Below are positions 33,580 to 44,207 of a stretch of DNA of 64,000 bases, one piece after another. The notes under the pieces were generated by a model. It was given only the letters and a program-made list of their open reading frames with translations, ran no database searches and was not told the DNA's origin. Numbering within the stretch: the first letter of the stretch is position 1; each line of letters opens with the position of its first letter. Source of the stretch: an uncultured Cohaesibacter sp. (GTDB lineage Bacteria; Pseudomonadota; Alphaproteobacteria; Rhizobiales; Cohaesibacteraceae). The translations under genes were made by a program, and so were the position numbers. The stretch covers positions 945,303 through 1,009,302 of the forward strand of contig NZ_OY761553.1 of NCBI RefSeq assembly GCF_963664735.1, written 5' to 3'.

Positions 33580-35319
33580 ATGGCCACAGCGACAGACCCC
33601 GTCTTCTTTTCCGAAGCGATTGTCTTCTTGGGTGCGGCAGTTGTCGCAGTTCCTATCGCCAAGCGACTTGGGGTGGGCTCGATCATTGGCTATTTGATTG
33701 CAGGGATCATCATAGGACCGTTCGGTCTTGGCGTCATACAATCTGTCGAAAAAATTCAGCCAATTGCAGAGCTTGGCGTAGTGCTGCTTTTGTTTGTCTT
33801 GGGGCTTGAGCTCAATCCAAACCGACTGTGGCGTATGAAAAGTGATATTTTCGGGTTGGGATCGAGCCAAATTCTTCTTACCGGGTTTGTGCTGGCGGGT
33901 TTGATGATCATGATCGGGATAAGGCCCCCTGTCGCCATTATTGGTGGCTTTGGTATGGCCCTTTCCTCGACAGCGTTTGCCGTTCAGATTTTGAAAGACA
34001 GGGGAGATTTTTCATCCGCTTATGGGCAAAGGGCCTTTGGTATTCTGCTGATGCAGGATATTGCGATTGTTCCGCTTTTGGCGATGGTCGGAATTCTTGT
34101 GTCTGGAGGTGAACAGCAGGCCAGCTCAACTGCTTGGGAGCAAATTGGAATAACGATAGCGGCCGTTTTGCTCGTTATTGTCATCGGCCGTTATTTGCTT
34201 TCACACCTCTTTGCCATTCTTGCCAACACGCAAGCGCGCGAAATGATGCTGGCAGCAGCCTTGCTTGTGGCTTTGGGCAGTGGCGCACTGATGCATTGGG
34301 CTGGTCTTTCCATGGCTCTGGGCTCTTTTCTGGCGGGTATCATGCTTGCGGAATCAAGCTATCGTCACACGTTGGAAGCCGACATTTTCCCATTTCGCTC
34401 GCTACTCATGGGGTTGTTTTTCATGACGGTGGGCATGACGCTCAATCTTCCGGTTACGGTCGAGTATTTGTGGCAGATTGTTGTGGGGGTGGTGATCGTG
34501 ATGAGCCTTAAGGGGCTTATCCTTTGGCTTCTCGCCAGAGTGACTGGCTCTTCTGTAGCTGATGCCATGAATATCGCTGTCGTGTTGCCTCAAGCTGGGG
34601 AATTCACCTTCGTTCTTTTTGCCGCCGCCACGGCATCTGGTTTTGGCAGCGATCTGTTCAATGTTCTGTCGGCAGTGGTCATTCTGACCATGCTGATGAC
34701 GCCGATTGTAGGTAAGGTTTATGCCGCATATTTGGAGCGAAAAAGCTCCAAGACAGTTTCAGAGGCGGACGCAGTGCCAGAACGGTATGACGAAAGTGCT
34801 CCTCAGGTGTTGGTGGTTGGATTTGGTCGCTTTGGCATGGTGGTTGCGCAAATGTTGATGTCCGACGGATTGGGAGTCGTGGCAATCGACAACAATGCCC
34901 GTCGCGCCGTGCAAGCCCGTCGTTTGGGGCTCCCTGTCTATTATGGCGATGCAACGAGAGAAGATGTGTTGCGGGCGGCTGGTGCGGAAGATGCCCTGTT
35001 GATCGCCTTATGCGTTGAAAATGAACTGGTCATGGCCCGTGCTATTGAACTGATCAAAGAATGCTTTCCAAAGGCCAAGATTTTTTGTCGCGCAACAGAT
35101 AGAGCACACGCAGTGCAATTGGCAATGAGTGAGGTCGACTATCATATCCGCGAAACATTTGAGAGTGGCATCACATTCGGACGAGAGGCTCTGGACCGGC
35201 TTGGGGTTCTGACCGAGCGTATCGTTGAAATCGAGGACGAAGTGCGAAAGCAGGATCTTGAGCGCGTGGTTTGTGATGTTGAACAGTCCATCAATGCGAC
35301 CAAGAAGGCAATGTCTTAG
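33580..35319 (+). CDS. CPA2-family cation/proton antiporter with TrkA-N domain (KefB/KefC-like)
   Basis: This 579-residue protein has about 12 TM helices (residues 8-385) of the Na+/H+ exchanger fold. A cytoplasmic Rossmann domain follows from about 405, with VLVVGFGRFGMVVAQML and YGDATREDVLRAAGAED. It resembles glutathione-gated K+ efflux proteins that protect against electrophiles; it follows glyoxalase I, a fitting context for methylglyoxal stress. The exact ion and gating ligand cannot be read. Confidence 0.8.
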   Translation: MATATDPVFFSEAIVFLGAAVVAVPIAKRLGVGSIIGYLIAGIIIGPFGLGVIQSVEKIQPIAELGVVLLLFVLGLELNPNRLWRMKSDIFGLGSSQILLTGFVLAGLMIMIGIRPPVAIIGGFGMALSSTAFAVQILKDRGDFSSAYGQRAFGILLMQDIAIVPLLAMVGILVSGGEQQASSTAWEQIGITIAAVLLVIVIGRYLLSHLFAILANTQAREMMLAAALLVALGSGALMHWAGLSMALGSFLAGIMLAESSYRHTLEADIFPFRSLLMGLFFMTVGMTLNLPVTVEYLWQIVVGVVIVMSLKGLILWLLARVTGSSVADAMNIAVVLPQAGEFTFVLFAAATASGFGSDLFNVLSAVVILTMLMTPIVGKVYAAYLERKSSKTVSEADAVPERYDESAPQVLVVGFGRFGMVVAQMLMSDGLGVVAIDNNARRAVQARRLGLPVYYGDATREDVLRAAGAEDALLIALCVENELVMARAIELIKECFPKAKIFCRATDRAHAVQLAMSEVDYHIRETFESGITFGREALDRLGVLTERIVEIEDEVRKQDLERVVCDVEQSINATKKAMS

Positions 35320-35379
35320 GCCCCTGATTTGCCAGATCTGCGCCTCCGGAGTTCGCAGATCTCTTGTTTGCAAATTGGG

Positions 35380-36321
35380 TTACTGCTTTGGAATTACTAT
35401 CGGATAATCTGGATAGTTGGTCCATTCCGCCATGGAGCCATCATACATGCGTACGTCTTTGTTTCCGATCAACTCGTGAGAGACGAACCACCCAAGGGAT
35501 GCTCTGTGGCCGGAGTTGCAAAATGCAATCTGAGGTCCTTCCATGGGAATGCCGTGTTGAGCATAAATCTGTTTTGCTTGCTCAACTGGCAAGAAGCGTC
35601 CCCCCTTGACAGACTCAACAAGCAAATCAAAAGGAAGGTTCTTGGCGTTGGGAATGGTGCCCGGGCGGCCTCCTCCAACCTTACCGAAATATTCCTCCAC
35701 GGAGCGATAATCTACCAGCGAAGTGCCCTTCTTCTGTTCGGCCAGAACTTCATCAGCCTGCGGCGCCTTGGACAAATCCGGGTTTGATTCATATTTTGTG
35801 CGTTTTAGTGGTGAGGGTTGGTTGGACCATTTTGCGTCACTCAATTTGCTATAAGCAATAAGCCCTCCATCAAGAATGGAGATATCTTCATGACCGAGAA
35901 CTTTGAATGTCCAGTAGATGCGTGTTGCTACGGCGATTTCGCTCGCATTGACCCCGATTGGGGCCAGAACAACGTGACTGTCTTTGGAAATACCAAGCGA
36001 GCCAATAAGTTCGTTCAAATAGCGCACGTCGGGCAGAGCCATTCCCTTTTTGGGCTTTGGCTGTCGCCATTTATTGAAGTCGGTATTGATCGCGCCAACA
36101 ATGTGAACACGGGCATACCCTTCCGGAGGCTGAAGATCGAGAATGACCAGATTGTTGTCAGAAATGTGATCCTGAATCCATTGAGGAGAAACGAGAGGCG
36201 TGGCGGCCGAAACCGGGTTGGCGATGAATAAAAACACAAAAGCAACAGCTGTGCTTGCACCAATTATCAAGCGCTGCCCTGCTTCTTGCGCATTTGAAAG
36301 CGCAACAAGAAACCATTTCAT
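35380..36321 (-). CDS. Exported rhodanese-type sulfurtransferase
   Basis: This 313-residue protein has an N-terminal hydrophobic signal (about residues 17-40) and two rhodanese domains. The second holds the active-site Cys in QIAFCNSGHRASL. The equivalent site of the first is VLAPIGVNASEIA and lacks Cys, as usual for an inactive first domain. It probably handles thiosulfate or 3-mercaptopyruvate in the periplasm. It converges with the antiporter gene. Confidence 0.75.
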   Translation of the reverse strand: MKWFLVALSNAQEAGQRLIIGASTAVAFVFLFIANPVSAATPLVSPQWIQDHISDNNLVILDLQPPEGYARVHIVGAINTDFNKWRQPKPKKGMALPDVRYLNELIGSLGISKDSHVVLAPIGVNASEIAVATRIYWTFKVLGHEDISILDGGLIAYSKLSDAKWSNQPSPLKRTKYESNPDLSKAPQADEVLAEQKKGTSLVDYRSVEEYFGKVGGGRPGTIPNAKNLPFDLLVESVKGGRFLPVEQAKQIYAQHGIPMEGPQIAFCNSGHRASLGWFVSHELIGNKDVRMYDGSMAEWTNYPDYPIVIPKQ

Positions 36322-36373
36322 GAAAGTGAGAGCCTTTTGATCATGTAAAGAGATATATTAAATATCTCTTTTA

Positions 36374-36547
36374 TCAATAGAAGATCAACAGGACAACGAT
36401 GATAATTCCAAGACCGATCAAGGCCCAGCTTTGTGCGCCCCCTAAAAAGCCCTTGGCAGCGGCACCTTCAGCTTCAACTTCGAGTTTTTCGACCGGGTTT
36501 TTCGCTTCATTCAGGACGTCATCGAATTCAGGTAGTTCATTCTTCAT
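36374..36547 (-). CDS. Small single-TM protein
   Basis: This 57-residue protein has an acidic N-terminus (MKNELPEFDDVLNEAKNPVEK) and a C-terminal TM helix (WALIGLGIIIVVLLIFY). The start is supported by GGAGG 8 bases ahead. It follows the sulfurtransferase start by 50 bases. Unknown function. Confidence 0.6.
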   Translation of the reverse strand: MKNELPEFDDVLNEAKNPVEKLEVEAEGAAAKGFLGGAQSWALIGLGIIIVVLLIFY

Positions 36548-36803
36548 GGCATTGTCCTCCAGCACATTTCAGTTCTGCGGCGATACGAGAAAAATTATCT
36601 TTCTTGATGCTTTGTTCCTTCGGCCCGAAATTTCTCAAAGAATAAAACTGATCGCAGGTTTGATCAATAAAACCAAAATGCTAGATAGTGCATATGATGC
36701 TTCTGAAGTCCCATGGTAAGAGCTTCACAAAAATCATCAAACTCGTGACTGGAATCTGTCAGCCATGTTTGATATCAATCACGCCTCGATCTGATCTTGC
36801 CCC

Positions 36804-38498
36804 ATGACGAAAGTATCCGAGATGTCATCTCTTCCCCTAAAAGCAAAAAGACCGAAACGGTCTGAATTGTTAATGCCGGCAGGCAACCTTGAAAAGCTCA
36901 AGATGGGAGTTCTCTACGGAGCCGATGCCATTTACATGGGAACGCCGGATATGAGTCTGCGGACAAAGTCTCAAATGACTTTGGAGGATGTGGTCGAGGG
37001 TATCGAATTTGCTCACGCCCATGGCAAACGCGTTTATTTGACGCTCAATCTGTTTTCCCATAACAAGGACATCGACAAGTTACCGCAATATGTCGAAACC
37101 GTACGCAAGGTGAAACCGGATGGGCTTATCGTTGCGGATCCGGGTGTTTTCATGTTCGTCAAGTCTCAGGCGCCAGAGTTGGAACTTCATGTATCTACTC
37201 AGGCCAATGTCTGTTCCTGGCAGTCCGTGCAGTTCTGGGAAAATCAGGGAGCCAGCCTTGTTGTCATGGGGCGTGAAGTCTCCTATCCAGAATTGGCCGA
37301 AGTGCGCGACAAATGTCCAGACGTCAAGCTGGAAGCCTTTGTGCATGGCTCCATGTGCATGACCTATTCCGGTCGTTGTCTGCTGTCCAATTTCATGGCG
37401 GAACGCGGGGCCAATCAGGGGTCCTGTGCCAATAGCTGCCGCTGGAAATATAAAGTCCATATGAAGATGCGCGACGGCACCGTACGCGAACTGAAACTAT
37501 CAGAAGAGAATCTGGAGCTGTTCGACTTTTTCATTGAGGAAGAGCAGCGCCCCGGTGAGCTGATGCAGATCGTGGAAGATGAACGCGGCTCCTATATTCT
37601 CAACAGTCGCGATCTTTGCATCATGCCCAAACTGCCCGACTTGCTCTCCATCGGTATTGACAGCCTTAAGGTCGAGGGACGCGGCAAAAGCCCCTACTAT
37701 GTGGCGGTTGTTGCACGGGCCTATCGCATGGCAATTGATGATTGGTATGCGAACCCAGAAAGTTGGGACCCGGAAGCCTATATGGAAGAGTTGGCAACCG
37801 TGCCAAACCGAGGCTACACGCTGGCTTTTCATGAAGGCCGCCTGACCAATTACGCCCATGGCTATGAAGAAACTTCGACATTTGCCGAGTGGGAATTTGC
37901 CGGCATGGTCAAGGAAGTGCGAGAGGACGCCTTTATCGTTCTGGTCAAGAACAAGCTGGAGGCAGGAGACGTGTTCGAGTTTGTTTCCCCTTACCTGCGC
38001 TCCCCGATTCCTATCCGTCTTTATGAATTCGAAGATGCGAAGAACGGCAACATCAAGGATGTGGTCAATCCCGGAACCAATCCGGAGATCCGCATTCCGT
38101 TTTCACTGTTCGACCATGAGGATCCAAAGCTGTTGGCCCAGCATGTGCCTGTCATGACCGTGGTGCGCAAGGAACGTGCTTTGACACCTGCACAATGGGC
38201 GCGTTTAAAGCACGATTCCGAGGCTCATGAACTGGAGCTTGGTACTGGTGATGAAGGGTTGTATGAGCGCAAGAATGAAAAACTAAAACTCGCGATTGAT
38301 GCGGATCAGACGAAACGCTCGACCAAGAGCCCGCGTCTGGGCACTGAAGGCTGCTGCGGTCGCGGCTGCAACGGCTGCACCATTTTCTGGAATGATCCGA
38401 AATATGAAAAGGCCCGCGCGTTGCTTGCCACAAACGAACAAGGCAAGCTTCTGACCAAGCAGCAGGCCAAACAAGAAGTCATCAAAAAGATTTCATGA
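36804..38498 (+). CDS. trhP: U32-family protein, TrhP-like (tRNA uridine hydroxylation)
   Basis: This 564-residue protein has the U32 signature GSMCMTYSGRCLLSNFMAERG and GSCANSCRWKYKV (Cys cluster). The N-terminal TIM-barrel-like part includes LMPAGNLEKLKMGVLYGADAIYMG. A Cys-rich C-terminal motif (EGCCGRGCNGCTIFWN) is extra to E. coli YegQ/TrhP, which is shorter. Family members synthesise 5-hydroxyuridine at tRNA position 34 with prephenate. The peptidase label of older annotations is probably wrong. Assignment to TrhP rather than RlhA is moderate. Confidence 0.65.
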   Translation: MTKVSEMSSLPLKAKRPKRSELLMPAGNLEKLKMGVLYGADAIYMGTPDMSLRTKSQMTLEDVVEGIEFAHAHGKRVYLTLNLFSHNKDIDKLPQYVETVRKVKPDGLIVADPGVFMFVKSQAPELELHVSTQANVCSWQSVQFWENQGASLVVMGREVSYPELAEVRDKCPDVKLEAFVHGSMCMTYSGRCLLSNFMAERGANQGSCANSCRWKYKVHMKMRDGTVRELKLSEENLELFDFFIEEEQRPGELMQIVEDERGSYILNSRDLCIMPKLPDLLSIGIDSLKVEGRGKSPYYVAVVARAYRMAIDDWYANPESWDPEAYMEELATVPNRGYTLAFHEGRLTNYAHGYEETSTFAEWEFAGMVKEVREDAFIVLVKNKLEAGDVFEFVSPYLRSPIPIRLYEFEDAKNGNIKDVVNPGTNPEIRIPFSLFDHEDPKLLAQHVPVMTVVRKERALTPAQWARLKHDSEAHELELGTGDEGLYERKNEKLKLAIDADQTKRSTKSPRLGTEGCCGRGCNGCTIFWNDPKYEKARALLATNEQGKLLTKQQAKQEVIKKIS

Positions 38499-38503
38499 CA
38501 AAC

Positions 38504-38531
38504 GAAAGGGAGGGTAAAGACCCTCCCTTTC
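38504..38531. terminator. Bidirectional terminator
   Basis: A 12-bp perfect stem GAAAGGGAGGGT/ACCCTCCCTTTC with a 4-base loop lies between the convergent trhP-like gene and the saccharopine dehydrogenase-like gene. Flanking A and T runs are short. Confidence 0.75.
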
Positions 38532-38554
38532 CAGTCAACCAAAGTATTTATTGC

Positions 38555-39748
38555 CTATTCTGCAGCGATAATTCGCGACTGGACACAATAGTCTGTGTGA
38601 TGAACGGCATCGCCCAATTCAGAGATGGTTTCCAGCCATTCTCGAATAACGGATGGGTCGGCGGGAGCGGCCTGAACGCCGGGCTTCAACTTGCCTTTGA
38701 ACGCTGCTTCGGTTGCGAGGCTAACGGTGTTTGATACAAGCCTTGCCATTGCGCTGGCGTGACGGGTGCCATAACTGTCTATGCTTTTGGCCTTATGCCA
38801 AATGGTTTGGCCATTACGGGAAACTTTGAGCTCTACGGTCAATACGACACGATCAAACTCACCATCTTCATAACGATAGTCTGCCCAAAGCTTGTCGCTG
38901 ATCGGTCCTAGTTCGGCATCAACCCTGTCATTGGTCGTCATTTCAATGGTATTGAAAATATCTTTCCATGCCTCTGACCAACCCGCCAGGCGCAGAGTGC
39001 CACGAACAAAGCGCTGCATATTCCAATCGTCATCTATGCCATAATGAGGCATGAAGGTAACAGAGTTCCGGTTCGGGTAGGACTGGAAAGTTTCAATTCC
39101 ATTTGCTAGAGCGACGTCGAAATCCTTAACTGCCTCCCAAGGTTTGGCGATGTTCACTTCCTTGCCGCCAACGATTGCTTTGGCCGGATTTTTCAGAGCC
39201 TTCAGCACACCAAGTGGAGACCAGCTGAATTTATAGGTAAAGTCATTGGCAATAGCCGGGAAGCCGCCACAGTAGGACTGATAGTCGTGTTCGTTTTCGG
39301 GGGAATACTGAGCGCTGGCTTTATATTCTTCGACAAGAAGATGAGAAAGCAGATGGTCGATGCCGGGATCAAGGCCAACTTCATTGATAAAGACAAGCCC
39401 CTTCTTCTTAACTTCGTCGCCTAACTCTGCCATCTCTGGGCTGATATAGGATGATGAAACGAAATTGACGCCCTTTTCAAGGCAGATCTTGGCAATATTG
39501 ATGTGCATGGAAGCTGGTAGCATGGACACAACAACATCGCCGGGCTGAATGGTCTGGGCCAATTTTGCATTGTCAGCCTGATGCAAAGTAAAGTTGCCGT
39601 TGAGCCCCTTGGTGGCTGCCTTGGCCTTCTCCAGATCCTGTTCCCAAAGATGGAACGGATAATCTTTGGCAATCAATCTGCGAATGCCGGGAACGGACGC
39701 CAAGCCTGCGCCGAGCCAGTGAATTTTCTTGGATGGTTCGCTCATCAT
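38555..39748 (-). CDS. Saccharopine dehydrogenase-like protein, copy 1
   Basis: This 397-residue protein has an N-terminal Rossmann motif (IHWLGAGLASVPGIRRLI) and the Lys9/saccharopine dehydrogenase core: VSMLPASMHINIAKICLEKGVNFVSSSY, VGLDPGIDHLL and FCGGFPAIANDF. It is the closest relative of the gene at 40061 (tandem duplication, about two-thirds identical by eye). Probably glutamate-forming saccharopine oxidation or a related amino-acid dehydrogenase. AGGAGC precedes the ATG. Confidence 0.75.
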   Translation of the reverse strand: MMSEPSKKIHWLGAGLASVPGIRRLIAKDYPFHLWEQDLEKAKAATKGLNGNFTLHQADNAKLAQTIQPGDVVVSMLPASMHINIAKICLEKGVNFVSSSYISPEMAELGDEVKKKGLVFINEVGLDPGIDHLLSHLLVEEYKASAQYSPENEHDYQSYCGGFPAIANDFTYKFSWSPLGVLKALKNPAKAIVGGKEVNIAKPWEAVKDFDVALANGIETFQSYPNRNSVTFMPHYGIDDDWNMQRFVRGTLRLAGWSEAWKDIFNTIEMTTNDRVDAELGPISDKLWADYRYEDGEFDRVVLTVELKVSRNGQTIWHKAKSIDSYGTRHASAMARLVSNTVSLATEAAFKGKLKPGVQAAPADPSVIREWLETISELGDAVHHTDYCVQSRIIAAE

Positions 39749-40010
39749 TCAAGCTCCTGAAGAAGGATTTGAGGCAGCTAAAAACTGTCTTTTGAATGAG
39801 CTTTACGCTTCCTTTGAGGCTGATCAAGTGGGTTTGACGATCATACCGACAAAATGACGGGAAAAATCGTCATATTGATGTTGGAATTGACGCGTTTAGC
39901 CAAAATGCCAATGAAATAAGCATGCCTAATAATTAGGCTCTGTGCATTAGTCGTTGGTTTAATGCGCTGACCAGTCAAATGAGCAAGGCGGTCTCTTGAC
40001 TGCGCGAGTC

Positions 40011-40034
40011 AAAAGGCCCGGAACATGCCGGGCC
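40011..40034 (-). terminator. Rho-independent terminator
   Basis: On the minus strand, GGCCCGG-6 bases-CCGGGCC followed by TTTTG lies 27 bases after the stop of the right-hand paralogue. The rest of the gap (39749-40060) holds no gene; it carries the promoter of copy 1. The two paralogues are therefore probably transcribed separately. Confidence 0.8.
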
Positions 40035-40060
40035 TCTGATAGTTTGTGTTGAGTAGACTA

Positions 40061-41218
40061 TCAGCCAACATGCTCTGTCAGATGGAATTCGTCACCATGC
40101 GCATTGATTTCTTCAAACCAACGATGGATTGTTGTCGGATCAGACGGCGCCGCCGAAACGCCCGTTGGCAACGAACCCTCCAAAACAGACTCAACTGCCA
40201 GGCTGACGGTTATTGAAACCAGACGAGCCATTGCCGAGAAGTCATTATCCCCCTTAGAATCAAGAGCATAATCCTTATGCCAGACAAGCTTGCCGTCTTT
40301 GCTGGCCTTCAGTTCGACGACAAGAACCACACGATCTGGCTCTCCATCATCATAGGCATAGTCGGTCCAGAGCTGTTCGCTCATGGCCGCCAGTTTTGCA
40401 TCGCCATCAGGGCCAGCCAATTCATTTTCAACGAAATGAAATATATCGCTCCATGCATCAGACCATCCGTTCAGACGCAAGGTGCCACGGACGAAGGTAT
40501 GAACGTTCCAGTCGCTCCCCAAGCCGTAAGTTTCCATGAAGGGCAAGGAATTGCGGTTCGGGTAGGATTGGAACACCTCGGCACCTCCCGGCAAATTGGC
40601 CGAGTAATCCGAGATGGCGTCCCATGGCTTCTGGGTATTGACTTCTTTGCCATCAAGGATGGCCTTCGCAGGACTTTTAAGAGCCTTCAGAACCCCCAGC
40701 GGCGACCAGCTGAATTTGTAGCGGAAGTCGTTGGCTATGGCAGGGAAGCCTCCGCAGAAAGAGCGGAACTCATGGCTATTGGTCGGATCGTAAGCGTCGC
40801 TTGCCATATAGTCCGCCATCAACAAATGAGCCAGCAGGTGATCAAGGCCGGGATCAAGGCCGACTTCGTTGACGAATGTCAGCCCCTTGGCTTTTGCCTC
40901 AGCATCCAACGCAGCCATTTCCGGGCTAACATAGGATGAAGAGACAAAATGCGCGTCTTTTTCAAGGCAAATTTGCGCAATCTGCAAATGCATGGTGGCA
41001 GGCAGCATGGAGACGGCGACATCCCCGGGCTTTATGGCGGCTTTCAGCGCATCAAGAGTCAATTCCTTGATGTCAAATGAACCATCCAGCCCCTTTGTCG
41101 CGGCTTCCGCTTTGGAAAGCGTGCGGTTCCAAAGTGTGATCTCATGATTTTTGGTAATCAATCGACGAATGCCGGGTACGGACGAAAGCCCAGCCCCAAG
41201 CCAATGAATATGCGGCAT
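40061..41218 (-). CDS. Saccharopine dehydrogenase-like protein, copy 2
   Basis: This protein of about 385 residues begins MPHIHWLGAGLSSVPGIRRL. It shares VSMLPATMHLQIAQICLEKD, VGLDPGLDHLL and FCGGFPAIANDF with copy 1. The ATG at 41218 follows GAGGG; the frame is open to 41359 but the extra 47 residues look non-coding. It is divergent from fhs. The two copies may differ in substrate or expression. Confidence 0.75.
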   Translation of the reverse strand: MPHIHWLGAGLSSVPGIRRLITKNHEITLWNRTLSKAEAATKGLDGSFDIKELTLDALKAAIKPGDVAVSMLPATMHLQIAQICLEKDAHFVSSSYVSPEMAALDAEAKAKGLTFVNEVGLDPGLDHLLAHLLMADYMASDAYDPTNSHEFRSFCGGFPAIANDFRYKFSWSPLGVLKALKSPAKAILDGKEVNTQKPWDAISDYSANLPGGAEVFQSYPNRNSLPFMETYGLGSDWNVHTFVRGTLRLNGWSDAWSDIFHFVENELAGPDGDAKLAAMSEQLWTDYAYDDGEPDRVVLVVELKASKDGKLVWHKDYALDSKGDNDFSAMARLVSITVSLAVESVLEGSLPTGVSAAPSDPTTIHRWFEEINAHGDEFHLTEHVG

Positions 41219-41420
41219 AATACTGTTTCCCTCGAATTTTATTTCTTTTTGTATAGCAGTATTTTTGCCACCCGCAAGGTCAGAAGGACTGACTTGTCGA
41301 AAGAACTCCTTTTGTTCAGCCCTGAACTTGATTTTTGAGGACTGTTCGCAATAAATCATCTTTAGAATGACATTTTAAGAACAATGGGTTCAGTCCATAT
41401 CCAAGAAAGACAAATTATCG

Positions 41421-43091
41421 ATGCCAACCGATATTGAAATTGCTCGTGCCGCGCAGCTGAAACCTATTACCGAAATTGGCCAAAAACTATCTATTCCCGC
41501 AGAGAAGTTGATACCGTACGGCCACGACAAGGCCAAGCTTTCCAATGAATGTCTTGAAGAGCTGGAAGGCCGACCAAATGGAAGACTGATATTGGTTACG
41601 GCAATTAGCCCTACCCCCGCAGGCGAAGGCAAAACGACAACAACTGTCGGGCTTGGAGATGCACTCAATGCGATCGGGAAAAAGACAACCATTTGCCTTC
41701 GGGAAGCTTCACTAGGCCCTTGCTTTGGCGTCAAGGGGGGCGCAGCTGGTGGCGGCATGGCTCAAGTTGTTCCCATGGAAGAAATGAACCTGCATTTTAC
41801 CGGAGATTTTCACGCAATTACATCGGCACACAATCTGCTCTCCGCTATGATCGATAATCATATCTATTGGGGCAATGAGCTGGATATCGATAGTCGCCGT
41901 ATCAAATGGAAACGCGTTGTTGATCTCAATGATCGGGCGCTGAGGCAAGTAACCACCTCTCTGGGTGGAGTCGCAAACGGATTTCCAGCAGAATCAGGCT
42001 TTGATATAACCGTAGCCTCCGAGGTCATGGCTATTCTTTGTCTGGCAAAAGATCTCGATGATCTGCAACAACGACTTGGCGATATCATTGTTGCCTATCG
42101 GCGCGATAAATCCCCGGTTTATTGCCGCGATATCGGTGCCGACGGCGCTATGACCGTTCTGCTCAAGCAGGCGATATTGCCCAATCTCGTGCAGACTCTG
42201 GAAAATAATCCTGCAATTGTTCACGGCGGCCCGTTTGCGAATATCGCTCATGGCTGCAATTCCGTTATCGCGACCAAGTCCGCCCTTAAACTGTCAGATT
42301 ATGTTGTAACTGAAGCCGGTTTTGGTGCAGATCTTGGCGCAGAGAAATTCTTCAATATCAAATGCCGAAAAGCAGACCTCTCGCCAGACGCGGCAGTTGT
42401 CGTTGCGACCATTAGGGCACTCAAGATGAATGGTGGGGTGTCGAAATCAGAACTGGATAGGCCGGATGTTGATGCGGTTCTAGCAGGTTGTAAAAATCTG
42501 GGTCGTCATATCAGCAATGTGCGGAAGTTCGGTGTGCCGGTTGTTGTGGCAATCAATCACTTTACGTCAGACACTGAGGAAGAAACGCAAGCTGTTAAAG
42601 ACTATGTTGCACAACATGACTGTGAAGCAATCCTCTGCACCCACTGGGCGGATGGTTCCAAAGGTGCCATTGATTTGGCTGAAGCCATTGTGAAGATGAC
42701 AAGCGAAAAATCCGCCTCCTTCAAGCCACTCTATAGTGACGAATTACCGATTATTGAAAAGATCGAGGTGATCGCGCGAGAGATATATGGGGCGGATGGG
42801 GTTATCATCGCTCAGAAGATTCGCAAGCAGCTTGATCAGTGGCAGGATGAAGGCTATGGCACTCTTCCGGTTTGTATGGCTAAAACGCAATTCAGCTTTT
42901 CAACCGACCCCAGCCAATTAGGCGCCCCAGAAGGCTTTGATGTGCCTGTGCGCGACGTGAAACTCTCGGCAGGAGCCGGTTTCATCGTGGTCATCTGCGG
43001 TGAAATCATGACTATGCCCGGCTTGCCGCGCCACCCGGCAGCCTTGTCTATCCACCTTAATGAAAAAGGCGAGATTGAAGGCTTGTTCTAA
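41421..43091 (+). CDS. fhs: Formate-tetrahydrofolate ligase
   Basis: This 556-residue protein makes 10-formyl-THF from formate, THF and ATP. It has the P-loop [39 protein letters not shown] and the formate/folate regions [14 protein letters not shown] and [16 protein letters not shown]. Length is standard. folD follows after 70 bases, so together they supply C1 units and may consume formate from demethylation reactions. Confidence 0.95.
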   Translation: MPTDIEIARAAQLKPITEIGQKLSIPAEKLIPYGHDKAKLSNECLEELEGRPNGRLILVTAISPTPAGEGKTTTTVGLGDALNAIGKKTTICLREASLGPCFGVKGGAAGGGMAQVVPMEEMNLHFTGDFHAITSAHNLLSAMIDNHIYWGNELDIDSRRIKWKRVVDLNDRALRQVTTSLGGVANGFPAESGFDITVASEVMAILCLAKDLDDLQQRLGDIIVAYRRDKSPVYCRDIGADGAMTVLLKQAILPNLVQTLENNPAIVHGGPFANIAHGCNSVIATKSALKLSDYVVTEAGFGADLGAEKFFNIKCRKADLSPDAAVVVATIRALKMNGGVSKSELDRPDVDAVLAGCKNLGRHISNVRKFGVPVVVAINHFTSDTEEETQAVKDYVAQHDCEAILCTHWADGSKGAIDLAEAIVKMTSEKSASFKPLYSDELPIIEKIEVIAREIYGADGVIIAQKIRKQLDQWQDEGYGTLPVCMAKTQFSFSTDPSQLGAPEGFDVPVRDVKLSAGAGFIVVICGEIMTMPGLPRHPAALSIHLNEKGEIEGLF

Positions 43092-43161
43092 CAAGGCTAT
43101 AGCTGTTGGCAACTCAGTGCCGTAGGTACAAGGATTCACACGCCCTGAAAGAGAGATGTAC

Positions 43162-44076
43162 ATGACCGCAGAACGTATTGATGGCAAGGCAATTGCCGCT
43201 GCACTCAGAGAAAAGATTGCTGTCGAAGGCCAAAAACTGATCGATAAAACCGGCGTGGTGCCCGGTATTGCAGTGGTTATCGTTGGTGAAGATCCTGCCA
43301 GCAAGGTTTATGTCGCCTCCAAGGGGAAAGCTGCGAAAGAGTGCCACTTCAAGTCTGTAGAGCATGCACTTCCAGAGACGACTGGCGAAGATGACCTGCT
43401 TTCACTTATAAAGTCACTCAATGAGGATGAAAGCATTCACGGTATTCTGGTCCAATTGCCCCTGCCCGGCCATATTGATGAAGCCAAGGTTCTCGATCTC
43501 ATTCGTCCCGATAAGGATGTCGACGGGTTTCACCCGATCAATGTCGGATTGCTTACAGCTGGCGCAAAAGACAAGGCAATGGTGCCATGCACGCCTGCAG
43601 GCTCTCTGATTCTGGCCAAGCGCTGCCTTGGAGATCTTTCTGGCAAGAGCGCCGTTGTCGTCGGCCGATCCAACATTGTCGGCAAGCCGATGGCGGCCTT
43701 GTTATTGGCGGAAAGCTGCACAGTGATCATCGCACACAGCCGCACCAAGGATCTGCCAAGCGTTGTCAAAGGCGCTGATATCGTTGTTGCTGCTGTTGGC
43801 CGCCCGCAGATGATCAAGGGTGACTGGATCAAAGATGGCGCTTGCGTGATTGACGTGGGCATCAATCGTATTCCTGCACCGGAAAGAGGTGAAGGCAAAA
43901 CACGGCTTGTTGGTGATGTGGATTATGATAGCGCAGCTGAGCATGCGGCCTATATTACCCCTGTCCCGGGCGGTGTCGGGCCAATGACCATCGCGCTACT
44001 GATGGCGAATACGCTGACCGCGGCGCGCCGTTCTGCCGGTCTGGACGATCTCGACTATGCAGCTCTTTTGAGCTGA
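43162..44076 (+). CDS. folD: Methylenetetrahydrofolate dehydrogenase/cyclohydrolase
   Basis: This 304-residue bifunctional enzyme interconverts methylene-, methenyl- and formyl-THF. It has [20 protein letters not shown] (catalytic Tyr and Lys), [27 protein letters not shown] and the Rossmann [18 protein letters not shown]. The ATG at 43162 is preferred over 43156 because the AGAGAG site is then correctly spaced. Confidence 0.95.
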   Translation: MTAERIDGKAIAAALREKIAVEGQKLIDKTGVVPGIAVVIVGEDPASKVYVASKGKAAKECHFKSVEHALPETTGEDDLLSLIKSLNEDESIHGILVQLPLPGHIDEAKVLDLIRPDKDVDGFHPINVGLLTAGAKDKAMVPCTPAGSLILAKRCLGDLSGKSAVVVGRSNIVGKPMAALLLAESCTVIIAHSRTKDLPSVVKGADIVVAAVGRPQMIKGDWIKDGACVIDVGINRIPAPERGEGKTRLVGDVDYDSAAEHAAYITPVPGGVGPMTIALLMANTLTAARRSAGLDDLDYAALLS

Positions 44077-44207
44077 GTATCCCATAATGTGACGGTGCCC
44101 CACCATGGTTAGCGGCGTCGTCAACATAACCTTGTACGCATTGAATAGTCTAATTCTTCGCCCTATGTTTAGAACAGATGGGCTCGAACGGTCTGATGGA
44201 GTTAATG

